A DNA stretch of 64,000 nt from Leisingera sp. SS27 (GTDB lineage Bacteria; Pseudomonadota; Alphaproteobacteria; Rhodobacterales; Rhodobacteraceae). The notes beneath the pieces are model-generated. The model searched no databases and was not told the origin of the DNA. It saw nothing but the letters and a program-made list of their open reading frames with translations. A program made the translations under genes and the position numbers. The DNA lies in contig NZ_JAQNCY010000009.1 of the NCBI RefSeq assembly GCF_028368855.1, forward strand, positions 1-64,000. Reading direction: 5' to 3'. Every line of letters starts with the position of its first letter. Positions within the stretch are counted from its first letter, which is position 1. This document shows, piece after piece, positions 8,508-17,542 of this stretch.

Positions 8508-9176
8508 TCAGATTGAATCCGGCTCGGCCAGAACCGCGAGTTCGCTGCGGTCGAGGATCTGCACGCCGCCGCGGCTGATGCCGACGAGGCCGCTGCGTTT
8601 CCAGGCGGCGAGTGTCTTGGACACCGCCTCGCGGGTGGCGCCGACAAATTCAGCCAGTTCCGCCTGCGACAGGGCCACGCGGCCGTCGCCAGCCTCAGGC
8701 GCGAGATACAGGAGCTTGCGCGCCAGACGCACCGGCATCGGCAGGAACACCTGCTCGTTCAATTGGGTGTTCATCCAGCGCATCCGCTGCCCGGCCAGCC
8801 GCAGCAGGTCGGCGGCGAGATCGGGGTATTGGCGGATCTGCGCCAGCACGTCGCCGCTGCGCAGGCGCAAGACCCGGCTGGGTTCGGCGGCGATGGCGGT
8901 TGCGGTGCGCTCGCCGGGATCGAACAGGGTGATTTCGCCGAACACCGCGCCGGGGCGCATCATGTCGAGCGACAGTTTGCGGCCGGAGGCAGAGAGCACC
9001 GAAAACTCCAGCGCGCCTTCGGCAATCGCATAAAGCGCATCGCCTGCGTCGCCCTGCTCGAACAGCACCTCGCCCTGGCGCAGGCGCACTTCGGTGGCCT
9101 GGCTCTCCAGCATCCGGCGCAGAGGGCCGGAGGCACCGGAGAGAAAGCCGGTGTCCGGCAGGCGGGTGGTCAGCAT
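8508..9176 (-). CDS. Crp/Fnr family transcriptional regulator
   Basis: 222 residues. An N-terminal cyclic-nucleotide-binding-type beta-barrel (about 20-130) includes a PGAVFGEITLFDPGERTATA segment that matches the phosphate-binding cassette region (G-E and R-T-A). A dimerisation helix and a C-terminal winged helix follow, with the recognition helix in AEFVGATREAVSKTLAAW (about 171-188). There is no N-terminal cysteine cluster, so it is not an oxygen-sensing Fnr; it looks Crp-like. The ATG at 9176 matches the family length; the frame extends another 104 codons upstream without family resemblance. Its targets are unknown, and it is not obviously linked to its neighbours. Confidence 0.9.
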   Translation of the reverse strand: MLTTRLPDTGFLSGASGPLRRMLESQATEVRLRQGEVLFEQGDAGDALYAIAEGALEFSVLSASGRKLSLDMMRPGAVFGEITLFDPGERTATAIAAEPSRVLRLRSGDVLAQIRQYPDLAADLLRLAGQRMRWMNTQLNEQVFLPMPVRLARKLLYLAPEAGDGRVALSQAELAEFVGATREAVSKTLAAWKRSGLVGISRGGVQILDRSELAVLAEPDSI

Positions 9177-9265
9177 GGTGTTTGTCTCATTGATGTCTGT
9201 GGCCCGGTGCCTTGACCTTAGCAGAGGGTTGGGCGGCTGGGAACCGGGCAGCTGAACCGGGCGGT

Positions 9266-9805
9266 TCAGCCGGCGACGGCGATCAGCCCCAGCCTGCGGG
9301 CGGAGGCCAGCGTCAGTGTGCCGCTGTCCAGCCCCAGCGGCGCCTGGTAGCGCTGCACTGCCGCGCGGGTGGCGGCGTCCATCTGGCCATGCACGGGGCC
9401 GCGGTAGAGGCCGCGGGCGGCCAGCGCCCGCTGGATGGTTCGGATGAAGTCCGGGGTCATCATTTCGGGGCAGGGGATTTCGATCCACTGCTCCTGCCGT
9501 GGCCGCACGATCTGCTGGCTGGTCTCGGTGCGGAAGGTAGCGGGGCGGAGGACCCGGCCGCTTGCGTCCAGCTGCGCCGGTTCGGCCAGGACCTGGCTGG
9601 TGACGGTTTCTATGACGGCCGGCGAGGTATGCTTGCTCCAGCAGGTGCCGGGGGCTGCGCCGGGCGGCGCATAGCGGCCTGTTCGGGAGGTTTCGCTGCC
9701 GGGACTGCCGGGCTGCGGCTGAACGCAGGCAGGCAGCGCCGCCAGGGCCGCCAGCAGCAGGGCAGGCGCCAGGCGCCGCGCGAAAGTCAGGTTGGATGGC
9801 ATCAT
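9266..9805 (-). CDS. Putative lipoprotein with peptidoglycan-binding-like C-terminus
   Basis: About 179 residues from the ATG at 9805; the ATGs at 9820 and 9802 are equally possible. A positively charged N-terminus (FARRL) is followed by a hydrophobic stretch ending in ALPAC, a plausible lipobox, then a Pro/Gly/Ser-rich linker. The C-terminal ~60 residues (TIQRALAARGLYRGPVHGQMDAATRAAVQRYQ) have the spacing of the PG_binding_1 repeat (helix-turn-helix with the hallmark DxxTRxAVxxYQ), suggesting cell-wall attachment. Probably anchored in the outer membrane facing the periplasm. The central part is unrecognised. It lies between the Crp/Fnr gene and the DnaE2 remnant, both on the same strand. Confidence 0.75.
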   Translation of the reverse strand: MMPSNLTFARRLAPALLLAALAALPACVQPQPGSPGSETSRTGRYAPPGAAPGTCWSKHTSPAVIETVTSQVLAEPAQLDASGRVLRPATFRTETSQQIVRPRQEQWIEIPCPEMMTPDFIRTIQRALAARGLYRGPVHGQMDAATRAAVQRYQAPLGLDSGTLTLASARRLGLIAVAG

Positions 9806-9877
9806 GCCCGGTTGCCTCATGCCGGCGCCTCTGTCTGTCCCGCTGGCGGGGCGGGGCGCCGTTGCTTTGGCGGCAGC

Positions 9878-10348
9878 CTAGCCGAGTTCGGGGGGCGGCG
9901 CAAAGGCCGGATCGTCCCGGCGCCCCTGATCGGCCAGCAGGAGGTCCAGCATGGGCGAGATGTCCTCCACGTCTTCGGCGATCACATGGGTGACGGAATG
10001 GGCCCGCTGCAGCCGCCCGGTGACCCGCAGCATCCGCCCGGAGATCACCGCGCGGCGGAAGGCCTCGTAGATCTTGCGCCAGACGATCACATTGACCACG
10101 CCGGTCTCATCCTCGAGCGTGACGAAGATCACCCCCTTGGCGGTGCCGGGGCGCTGGCGCAGGATCACCAGGCCCGCGACGGTGATGCGGGCGTTTTCCG
10201 GCGGCTCCTGCAGCCGGGCGGCGGGCAGGCAATGGGGCGGGCGCGGCCAAGGGGGCGGGCTGGTCTGCCGGCCGGTTCGCGGGCCGGTTTGCAGATCGGG
10301 CCCGGCGGCTGCACGGGCCGGCACGGGAGGGCGCGCGGGGGCTGGCAT
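9878..10348 (-). pseudogene. Orphan C-terminal OB-fold segment of error-prone DNA polymerase DnaE2
   Basis: A 156-codon frame. Codons from about 48 onward (ITVAGLVILRQRPGTAKG, VTLEDETGVVNVIVW, and HVIAEDVEDI near the end) closely match the extreme C-terminal OB-fold of DnaE2, the imuA-imuB-associated SOS polymerase, which is normally over 1,000 residues. No PHP, palm, thumb or fingers domains are present here or upstream. The first ~47 codons are a Pro/Arg/Gly-rich stretch unlike DnaE2. The ATG at 10348 lies 38 bp downstream of a perfect LexA box. The simplest reading is an internal deletion of an imuA-imuB-dnaE2 operon that left promoter and 3' end; a domesticated small OB protein is the alternative. 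Confidence 0.72.
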
Positions 10349-10385
10349 GAGGAAATCACCCCTGGGGTTGAGAATATTTGAGTGT

Positions 10386-10400
10386 GAACAAATATAGAAC
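10386..10400 (-). promoter_or_regulatory. LexA (SOS) box, GTTC-N7-GTTC
   Basis: The plus strand reads GAACAAATATAGAAC, the reverse complement of the GTTC-N7-GTTC site known for alphaproteobacterial LexA. It lies 38 bp upstream of the DnaE2-remnant ATG on the minus strand, with a possible -10 (TATTCT) just downstream. The ferredoxin gene starts 115 bp away on the opposite strand, so the box could also affect that promoter. Confidence 0.85.
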
Positions 10401-10511
10401 ATGGGGCGGTAAAGTCCAGCAGCGGCAGGGCGGCGTCGCAATTGGGGGTGGCACCGGCGCGGGCGCTTGGCTACACAGTCGCGCAAGTACCGGAAAAGGG
10501 AAGAGAGCTGA

Positions 10512-10837
<326 letters not shown>

Positions 10838-10838
<1 letters not shown>

Positions 10839-11644
10839 TGACTGCGGGGCCGGCAGCGCGGCGTCATCCGTTGCGCTGCCGGCCCCGTTTTGCCCGCCGC
10901 GCCTGGCGGGCGTTGTGCTTGGGGCTGGCCCTGGCCGGCCCCTCTGCGCTGGCGGCTGAAGACAGGATCGTCTCGGCCCGCTACAGCGAACCCACCACCC
11001 GTTATGGCCATGCGGTGCTGGGCGATGATGTGGAATACGGCGCACTGGAGCTGTCGGTGGACAACAACGGTGCGGGCTGCTGTTCTGCCAAAGCCGTCTA
11101 CCAAAAATCTGGCATTCTGATCCGCCTGCCGCTGGATCATGTGTTCGAAGACATCGCGCCGCGGCTGGCGGATGTGACCGGCGATGGCAGCCCCGAGGCA
11201 CTGGTGGTGGAAACCGATGTGGCGCAGGGCGCCCAGTTGGCCATTTATGGCGCGCACGGTGAAAAAATTGCCGAGACCCCGCATATCGGCACCCGCAACC
11301 GCTGGCTGGCGCCCATCGGCGCCGCGGATCTGGATGGCGACGGCCATGTCGAAATCGCCTATGTCGACCGGCCGCATCTTGCGAAAACCCTGCGCATCTG
11401 GCGGTTCCGGGACGGCGCGCTGCATGAGGTCGCCAGCAAACCCGGGCTGACCAATCACCGCATCGGCGAGGACTTCATCACTTCCGGCCTCCGTGACTGC
11501 GGTGAGGGGGTGGAACTGGTGATGGTGAGCGGCGGCTGGCGCCGGATCATGACCGCGCGGCTGCAGGATGGTGAAATCACTGCCCGGGACATCGGTCCCT
11601 TTGATCCTGACACCAGGCTAGCGGGCGCACTGGCCTGCCGCTGA
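10838..11644 (+). CDS. Secreted VCBS/FG-GAP repeat protein
   Basis: 268 residues translationally coupled to the ferredoxin. An Arg-rich N-terminus and a hydrophobic stretch ending in ALAAED (about residue 40) form a probable signal peptide, so the product is likely periplasmic. Two calcium-loop-like repeats with DxTGDGSPE (about 109-117) and DLDGDGHVEI (about 163-172) are typical of VCBS/FG-GAP beta-propeller blades, and a third degenerate blade may follow. Paired cysteines (NNGAGCCSAK, about 62-71) and C-terminal cysteines suggest disulfides. The role is unknown; overlap with a cytosolic ferredoxin does not imply a shared pathway. Confidence 0.8.
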
Positions 11645-11667
11645 ACGCAAGCGGGCGCAACCGGCCC

Positions 11668-11698
11668 GCGCCGCGCCTTGCGCGGCGCCCGGCCCAAC
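11668..11698. repeat. GC hairpin followed by CCGGCCCAAC
   Basis: GCGCCGCGC, loop CTT, exact 9-bp complement (11668-11688), then CCGGCCCAAC. A related arrangement (CCGGGCGC, GGCA loop, complement, then CCACGCCCAAC) occurs at 14530-14560. A further hairpin, GCCCATCC/GGATGGGC, follows at 11705-11722. These fill the 247-bp gap before the DUF1217 gene. Confidence 0.45.
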
Positions 11699-11891
11699 GG
11701 CGCGGCCCATCCCCGGATGGGCTGAAGCAGGCGGGAGAGCCGCGTTTCCGCCTTGGGTGTGATCCTTGCCTGCGTTCTCCGGCGGGTCTGCACGGGCGTT
11801 ACCGAAATATTCACTCCCTTTGGATAGCCTGCGGCAAATGGGAAAGTGCCGGCGGCGCCGGCCGGGGCATGTTTTCACAGGAGACACGCGC

Positions 11892-13616
11892 GTGAGTTTT
11901 ACACCCTATGTTTTCGGCACCGGTATCGCCGGCTGGACCTTCCTGCAGCGGACCCAGGCCCAACAGCAGGAAGTCTATGAAAAATCGCCCGTTCTGGACC
12001 GCCAGGTGCAGGATTTCAAAGAGCGTATCACCAGTATCCAGAACTCGGACCAGCTGCTGGACGATTACAATCTCCTGCAGGTGACGCTGGGCGCCTTTGG
12101 CCTGGATGAGGACATCAACAACCGTGCCTTTATCCAGAAAGTGCTGGATTCCGACCTGAGTGATTCCAAGTCCTTTGTGAACCGCCTCAATGACAGCCGC
12201 TATCTGGCGCTGGCAAAAACCTTTGGGTTCAACAGCCCGGAGGGCCCGCAGCTGCCCAGTGCGAAGGGCGGCAGCGAATTTGCGGGAATTACCACCGCGG
12301 ATGACCTCCTGTCCAACTCAACCCTGCTGAGCAAGGCGCTGGACAACGTCGGGCTGAAGGGGATGGAGAACAATCAGTTCTTCCTGCAGAAAGTGCTGGA
12401 ATCGGACCTCACCGATCCGGAGTCCTTTGCCAACAAGCTGACCGACACCCGGTTCGCCGACTTTGCCAAACAGTTCGAATTCAACAAGCCGCCGGAATAT
12501 GATAGCAGCATCCAGGCGCTGGTGTCGGAGTTTAATCAGCACACCGACGGGCTGGCCAGCGCCGATGACCTGCTAGAGGACGAGGAGCTGCTTCAGGCGG
12601 TGATCGAGACCTTCGATCTGGAGCGCACCAGCAAGGATTTCCTGCGCCGGGTGCTGAACTCGGACACCACCGATCCGGACTCCTTTGTGAACCAGCTTGA
12701 GGACACGCGCTATCTGAATGTTTCGCGCGCGTTCGGCTTCGGCTACCCGGACATCGACGCGATGACCGACCCGGATGAGCTGCTGCTGAACCCGGAGCTG
12801 CTGGCGGATGCGCTGGACCAGTTCAACCTCAGCGACCGGGGGGAGACCTTCCTGCGCCAGGTGCTGGAGTCCGACCTGAGCGACCCGAACTCCTTTGTGA
12901 ACCAGCCGGCCAACATCGCCTATTACGATTTTGCCGAGGCGTTCCAGGGGACCTGGCCGGATCATGTCAGCAAGATGCAGGTGTTCTCCGATGAGATCAC
13001 CGACAAGCTCGACACCATGACCCAGGCCAGGGACGTGGTCTTTGACCTCAACCTGTTCGAAGCCTCGCTGGACATCTTCGGGCTGAGCCACCGGGACAGC
13101 GATTTCAATGTCATGATCAAGACGCTGGACTCGGATTTGTCCTCGGAAATCTCCTATGCCAATCTGCACCATGACAACAACATGAAAGCAATGGCTTATG
13201 CCTTCTCCTTCAACAAGGGTGAGGTCGCAAAGGACTATCCGGACGGCTTTGCCGAGGAGCTGGCGGATCTGTACACAACCCGCCAGTTCGAGATCGAGAT
13301 CGGCAACTCCGATCCCAACATGCGCCTGGCACTGGCGCTGGAGCGGGAGCTGCAGGCGGTTGCAGATGAGGGCGGCAGCGAGAACGCCCATTGGTACAAT
13401 ATCATGGGTTCACCACCGCTGCGCACCGTGTTCGAGACCGCTTTGGCACTGCCGTCAAGCTTTGGCCAGCTGGATATCGAACGCCAGTTGGTAGAGATGA
13501 AGGACCGGGCCTTTTCCGCCTTTGGCACCTCTCATCCTGCTGATCTACTGGAGCCGGACATGCTGGATCAGTTCCGCAGGCGGTTCCTGCTGATGACGGA
13601 TCTGGGCGGTTTCTGA
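11892..13616 (+). CDS. DUF1217 family protein with about five tandem repeats
   Basis: 574 residues from the GTG at 11892, with AGGAGAC a few bases upstream; the frame continues upstream without a credible start. It contains about five copies of a roughly 95-115-residue unit. Each unit has an LL-rich helix (for example DDLLSNSTLLSKALD), then an F-x-x-x-V-L-x-S-D helix, then SD(L/T)(S/T)DPxSF(V/A)N and a tyrosine/phenylalanine-ending segment (YLALAKTFGF). DUF1217 proteins are often encoded near flagellar genes in Rhizobiales and Rhodobacterales, but no flagellar gene is in this window and the function is unknown. No signal peptide or membrane segment is obvious; acidic and Asn/Asp-rich. Confidence 0.8.
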   Translation: MSFTPYVFGTGIAGWTFLQRTQAQQQEVYEKSPVLDRQVQDFKERITSIQNSDQLLDDYNLLQVTLGAFGLDEDINNRAFIQKVLDSDLSDSKSFVNRLNDSRYLALAKTFGFNSPEGPQLPSAKGGSEFAGITTADDLLSNSTLLSKALDNVGLKGMENNQFFLQKVLESDLTDPESFANKLTDTRFADFAKQFEFNKPPEYDSSIQALVSEFNQHTDGLASADDLLEDEELLQAVIETFDLERTSKDFLRRVLNSDTTDPDSFVNQLEDTRYLNVSRAFGFGYPDIDAMTDPDELLLNPELLADALDQFNLSDRGETFLRQVLESDLSDPNSFVNQPANIAYYDFAEAFQGTWPDHVSKMQVFSDEITDKLDTMTQARDVVFDLNLFEASLDIFGLSHRDSDFNVMIKTLDSDLSSEISYANLHHDNNMKAMAYAFSFNKGEVAKDYPDGFAEELADLYTTRQFEIEIGNSDPNMRLALALERELQAVADEGGSENAHWYNIMGSPPLRTVFETALALPSSFGQLDIERQLVEMKDRAFSAFGTSHPADLLEPDMLDQFRRRFLLMTDLGGF

Positions 13617-13895
13617 GGCGGGGTTCAGGTTCGTTGAACCCAACCCAAAGAGGCAGGATGATCCGAGGCGAGCCTGAGCGCTGCTGCCGCTCTGCCTTTG
13701 CGGCGCGGGCAGTCCGCCGCGGAAGGGCGCCGCATTTGCGGTCTGCCGAACCGCGCCTTTCACCGGCGGACAAGAGGTACCTAATGGAGGCCAGCCTTCA
13801 GGCCGGGATGCAGGTCGCAGGCATTGTTTCTGTGCAACCTGGCCAGCCCGTTCAGCTGCGGTTCCGCTTTGTGCCATTGAACGTCAGTCCGTTGC

Positions 13896-14381
13896 TCAGT
13901 TTTGGGCCCGGCTGCCCGGCACGGCTCTTTCCATGGTGACTGAGGTCGGCCTGGCGAAGCCGGGGTGCGCGGTCTCGCCCGTCTTGCGGAACCCCATCCT
14001 GGCAAAGGCCGCGTGGTTTTCCGTCAGTTCAATTCTCGCCTGCAGCCGCAGCACCGGCAGGCCAAGTGCCGCAGCACGGGTTGCGGCCAGCTCCACCAGC
14101 GCCCGCGCCAGCCCGGTGCCGCGATGGTTGCCGTCTACCGCAAGCTTGCCCAGGTACAGGCAATCGGGGCGGGGCGTCAGGAACACGCAAGCCGCAGGCG
14201 GTGTGCCAATGGTCCAGATTTCGCCGCCGCGGCTTTGGTCCTGCAGGGCGGCCAGCGTCAATTGGTGCATGGAGGAGGGCGGGTCGATGCGCCCGTCCAT
14301 AAAGGCAAAGCTGCGCTGGATCAGATCCAGCACATCCAGAAGGCAGGGATCATCGGGAGAAAGCCGCCGGGGTGCGGTCAT
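13896..14381 (-). CDS. GNAT family N-acetyltransferase
   Basis: 161 residues. The acetyl-CoA-binding motif A is recognisable as LAVDGNHRGTGLARALVELA (about 77-96, with R/Q-x-x-G-x-G/A features), followed by motif B (NHAAFARMGFRKTGE, near 128). The substrate is not predictable. The gene is isolated: 279 bp separate it from the DUF1217 gene and 244 bp from purD, both without recognisable genes. A 51-codon open frame at 13784-13939 overlaps its 3' end but has no supporting features. Confidence 0.85.
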   Translation of the reverse strand: MTAPRRLSPDDPCLLDVLDLIQRSFAFMDGRIDPPSSMHQLTLAALQDQSRGGEIWTIGTPPAACVFLTPRPDCLYLGKLAVDGNHRGTGLARALVELAATRAAALGLPVLRLQARIELTENHAAFARMGFRKTGETAHPGFARPTSVTMERAVPGSRAQN

Positions 14382-14529
14382 TGTGCTGGTCCGCGGGCAG
14401 GCATCCGGGACCGGGATCGGGGCAGGCGGCAGATGGCAGGATGTCGGCGCATGTGTTTTCCTTCCTGCGCGGCAGGATATCCCGGGGCCGCAGCCCTGGC
14501 AAACCGCGGGCGCGGGGGCGCGCCGACCG

Positions 14530-14560
14530 CCGGGCGCGGCAGCGCCCGGCCACGCCCAAC
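14530..14560. repeat. GC hairpin followed by CCACGCCCAAC
   Basis: CCGGGCGC (14530-14537), loop GGCA, complement GCGCCCGG (14542-14549), then CCACGCCCAAC. It resembles the hairpin at 11668-11698 in layout and flank, and may be a short dispersed palindromic repeat. It lies between the acetyltransferase and purD genes. Confidence 0.4.
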
Positions 14561-14625
14561 TGTGAGGGGCAATCTCCAGATTGGCCCGGAGCAGGCGGGA
14601 GGGCCTGCCGGAACCTGGGGGCGGA

Positions 14626-15891
14626 TTACTTCAGCGCGCGCCAGCCGATGTCGCGGCGGAAGAAGCCCTGCGGCCAGTCAACGCGGTCCACCATCGCATA
14701 GGCGCGGTCGCGCGCCTCCTGCAGGGTTTCGCCGCGGGCGGTCACGTTCAGCACCCGGCCGCCGACGGCCAGCACCTTGCCGTCCTGCGCCTTGGTGCCC
14801 GCGTGGAACACCATGTTGCTGCTGTCCTCGGGCAGCGCGTCTAGGCCCTGGATCTCGGAAAACTTCTCGTAAGATCCCGGATAGCCCTTTGCCGCCATCA
14901 CCACGGTGATCGCATGGTCATCGGCCCAGTTCACCTGTGCATCGCGCAGGCGGCCCTCAGCCGCGGCATGCATCAGATCCAGCGCCTGGGCACCCAGACG
15001 CATCATCAGCACCTGGCATTCCGGGTCGCCGAAGCGGACGTTGTATTCCACCAGCCGCGGCTGCCCGTCCTTGATCATCAGGCCCGCGTACAAAATGCCC
15101 TGATAAGGCATGCCGCGTTCCGCCATCACCCGCATTGTAGGTTTGACGATCTCTTCCATCGCGCGGGCCTCGATCTCTGCCGACAAGACCGGCGCCGGTG
15201 AGTAGGCGCCCATGCCGCCGGTGTTGAGGCCGGTGTCGCCCTCGCCGACGCGCTTGTGGTCCTGGGCGGAGCCAATTGCCAGCACGTCCTCGCCATCCAC
15301 CAGCACAAACAGGGAGGCTTCCTCGCCTTCCATGAATTCCTCAATCACCACCTCGGCGCCGGCACCGCCGAAGACACCGCCGAACATATCGTCGATGGCT
15401 GCCACGGCTTCTTCCTCAGTCATGGCGATGATCACGCCCTTGCCGGCTGCCAGACCGTCAGCCTTGACCACGGTTGGAACGCCGTTGGCGCGCACATGCG
15501 CCTTGGCGGCCTCTGCGTCGGTGAAATGGCCGTAGCCTGCGGTGGGGGCGTTTGCCGCGTCGCAGATTTCCTTGGTGAAGCTTTTGGAGGCTTCCAGCTT
15601 TGCTGCCGCCTCAGATGGGCCGAACACCAGGATGCCAGCCTCGCGCAGCCGGTCGGCGACGCCTGCGGCCAGGGGTGCTTCGGGGCCGACAATCACGAAG
15701 TCGATGGCGTTTTCCTCGGCAAAATTCACCACCGCGCCGCCGTCCTCGATGTCAAAGGCTGCGCAATCGGCGATCTGGGCGATGCCGGCATTGCCCGGCG
15801 CCACGATCAGCTTGTCGCATTTGGGGTTCTGCATCACCGCCCAGGCCAGTGCATGTTCACGCCCGCCGCTGCCGAGGATAAGGATGTTCAT
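14626..15891 (-). CDS. purD: Phosphoribosylamine--glycine ligase
   Basis: Second step of de novo purine synthesis: joins glycine to phosphoribosylamine using ATP. 421 residues, the usual length. The N-terminal domain has ILGSGGREHALAWA (3-16), and the ATP-grasp region includes VVKADGLAAGKGVIIA (about 140-155), EEFMEGEEASLF (about 190-201) and NVRFGDPECQVLM (about 284-296). The start is the ATG at 15891 with GGAGAATG upstream. Divergent from xseA with 135 bp between starts, a conserved neighbourhood in many alphaproteobacteria. Confidence 0.97.
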   Translation of the reverse strand: MNILILGSGGREHALAWAVMQNPKCDKLIVAPGNAGIAQIADCAAFDIEDGGAVVNFAEENAIDFVIVGPEAPLAAGVADRLREAGILVFGPSEAAAKLEASKSFTKEICDAANAPTAGYGHFTDAEAAKAHVRANGVPTVVKADGLAAGKGVIIAMTEEEAVAAIDDMFGGVFGGAGAEVVIEEFMEGEEASLFVLVDGEDVLAIGSAQDHKRVGEGDTGLNTGGMGAYSPAPVLSAEIEARAMEEIVKPTMRVMAERGMPYQGILYAGLMIKDGQPRLVEYNVRFGDPECQVLMMRLGAQALDLMHAAAEGRLRDAQVNWADDHAITVVMAAKGYPGSYEKFSEIQGLDALPEDSSNMVFHAGTKAQDGKVLAVGGRVLNVTARGETLQEARDRAYAMVDRVDWPQGFFRRDIGWRALK

Positions 15892-16026
15892 TGGCGCATT
15901 CTCCGATCTGCCTGAGCCCTGTGGCCCGCGGGGTGCCACCCGGGGCTTGCCTTGCTTGCCGCGCGTTCTATGCTGCGCGCGACTTCAAAACAAGACCGGC
16001 CAAAGGCCGCAGGAGAGCAGCCCCCG

Positions 16027-17523
16027 ATGTCCGACCTGTTTGACGACCCGCAGCCGGGCCAGAACGCCCCGGAATTCACCGTTTCGGAGATTTCCGGCGA
16101 GGTGAAGCGCACACTGGAGGGCACCTTCGGCCGCATCCGGGTGAAGGGCGAAGTGGGCCGCGTGTTCAAAGCGCGTTCCGGGCATTTGTACTATGACATC
16201 AAAGATGACCGCTCGGTGCTGGCCTGCACCACCTGGAAGGGGCAGATCAGCGGCTTGTCGGTGGTGCCGGAGGAAGGGCTGGAGGTGGTTGTCACCGGCC
16301 GGCTGACGGCCTTTGGCGCGCAGTCCAAGTACAACATGAACGTGGATGAGGTCGCGGTTGCCGGCCAGGGCGCGCTGATGGCGCTCTTGGAAAAGCGCAA
16401 GAAGCAGCTGGAGGCCGAGGGCCTGTTTGCGCCGGAGCGGAAACAACCGCTGCCCTATCTGCCGCAGATCATCGGGGTGGTGACCTCGCCCTCGGGCGCG
16501 GTGATCCGCGATATCCTGCATCGCTTGCGCGACCGTTTCCCGCGCAAGGTGCTGGTCTGGCCCGTGGCTGTCCAAGGGCAGAATTGCGCAGGCGAAGTGG
16601 CCCGCGCCATCGACGGTTTCAACCGTCTGACACCGGGAGGTGCTCTGCCGCGGCCCGATCTGATCATCGTCGCCCGCGGCGGCGGCTCGATCGAGGATCT
16701 GTGGGGCTTCAACGAGGAGGTCGTGGCGCGTGCCGCCGCCGCCTCGCAGATCCCGCTGATCTCGGCTGTCGGGCATGAGACGGACACCACGCTGATCGAT
16801 TTTGTCTCCGACCGCCGGGCGCCGACCCCGACCGCGGCGGCGGAGCTGGCGGTGCCGGTGCGGCTGGAGCTGATGGCGTGGAGCGAGAACCAAGGCGCGC
16901 GGCTGACCCGCGCCGCCGGCCAGGCAGTGCAGCTCAGGCGCCAGCGGCTGAATGATCTGGCCCGGGCGCTGCCCAAGCCCGATACCTTGCTGGAAACCCC
17001 GCGCCAGCGGCTGGACCGGATTTCCGACCGGCTGCCTGGTGCGCTGATCAACGGCGTGCAGCGGCGGCGGCTGCATCTGAGCGAAACCGCGGCGTCCTTG
17101 CGCCCCGCCACTCTGCGCCAGCTGGTGGAAGGGCGGCTCAACCGGCTGCAGAACCTGTCCTCGCGTCTCAGCCTGCGGCCGATCCAGCGGGAGGTTGCGG
17201 CGCAGAAAGACGCCTTGACCCGCTTGGCGCAGCGGCTGGATGCGGTGCAGGCCGCGCGTATTGACCGCCAGCGCCAGGCCCTGACCGCCGCCGGGCGGCA
17301 GCTGGAGATCCTCAGCTACAAGGCAACGCTGGAGCGCGGCTATGCGGTGGTGCGGTCTGGCGATGAGATCCTGACCACCCGGTCTGCCGCCGCCAAGGCA
17401 GACGCCCTGCAGATCGAATTTGCAGATGGCACGCTGGATCTGGAGGGGGGCACCGCACAGGCGCCGAAGAAGGAAACGCCGAAACCTCCGGCACAGGGCG
17501 GCGGCCAGGGCTCGCTGTTCTAG
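16027..17523 (+). CDS. xseA: Exodeoxyribonuclease VII large subunit
   Basis: 498 residues. This is the catalytic large subunit that, with XseB, degrades single-stranded DNA into oligonucleotides. An N-terminal OB-fold nucleic-acid-binding domain spans about 10-105 (VKGEVGRVFKARSGHLYYDI). The family core follows with GVVTSPSGAVIRDILHRL, VARGGGSIEDLWGFNEE and SAVGHETDTTLIDFVSDRRAPTPTAAA (quoted in parts), then long Arg/Gln/Leu-rich coiled-coil helices (about 290-430) typical of XseA. The ATG at 16027 is the only start giving a family-like N-terminus. xseB is not in this window. Confidence 0.96.
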   Translation: MSDLFDDPQPGQNAPEFTVSEISGEVKRTLEGTFGRIRVKGEVGRVFKARSGHLYYDIKDDRSVLACTTWKGQISGLSVVPEEGLEVVVTGRLTAFGAQSKYNMNVDEVAVAGQGALMALLEKRKKQLEAEGLFAPERKQPLPYLPQIIGVVTSPSGAVIRDILHRLRDRFPRKVLVWPVAVQGQNCAGEVARAIDGFNRLTPGGALPRPDLIIVARGGGSIEDLWGFNEEVVARAAAASQIPLISAVGHETDTTLIDFVSDRRAPTPTAAAELAVPVRLELMAWSENQGARLTRAAGQAVQLRRQRLNDLARALPKPDTLLETPRQRLDRISDRLPGALINGVQRRRLHLSETAASLRPATLRQLVEGRLNRLQNLSSRLSLRPIQREVAAQKDALTRLAQRLDAVQAARIDRQRQALTAAGRQLEILSYKATLERGYAVVRSGDEILTTRSAAAKADALQIEFADGTLDLEGGTAQAPKKETPKPPAQGGGQGSLF

Positions 17524-17542
17524 CGGGGCATTTGCAGGGGCC

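Noticed and set aside
9878-10348. Intact DnaE2 polymerase
   Set aside because: All catalytic domains are missing; only the C-terminal OB-fold is present, so it is called a remnant.
13784-13939. 51-codon plus-strand frame between DUF1217 and acetyltransferase genes
   Set aside because: No RBS, no homology that I recognise, and it overlaps the 3' end of the acetyltransferase gene on the other strand.
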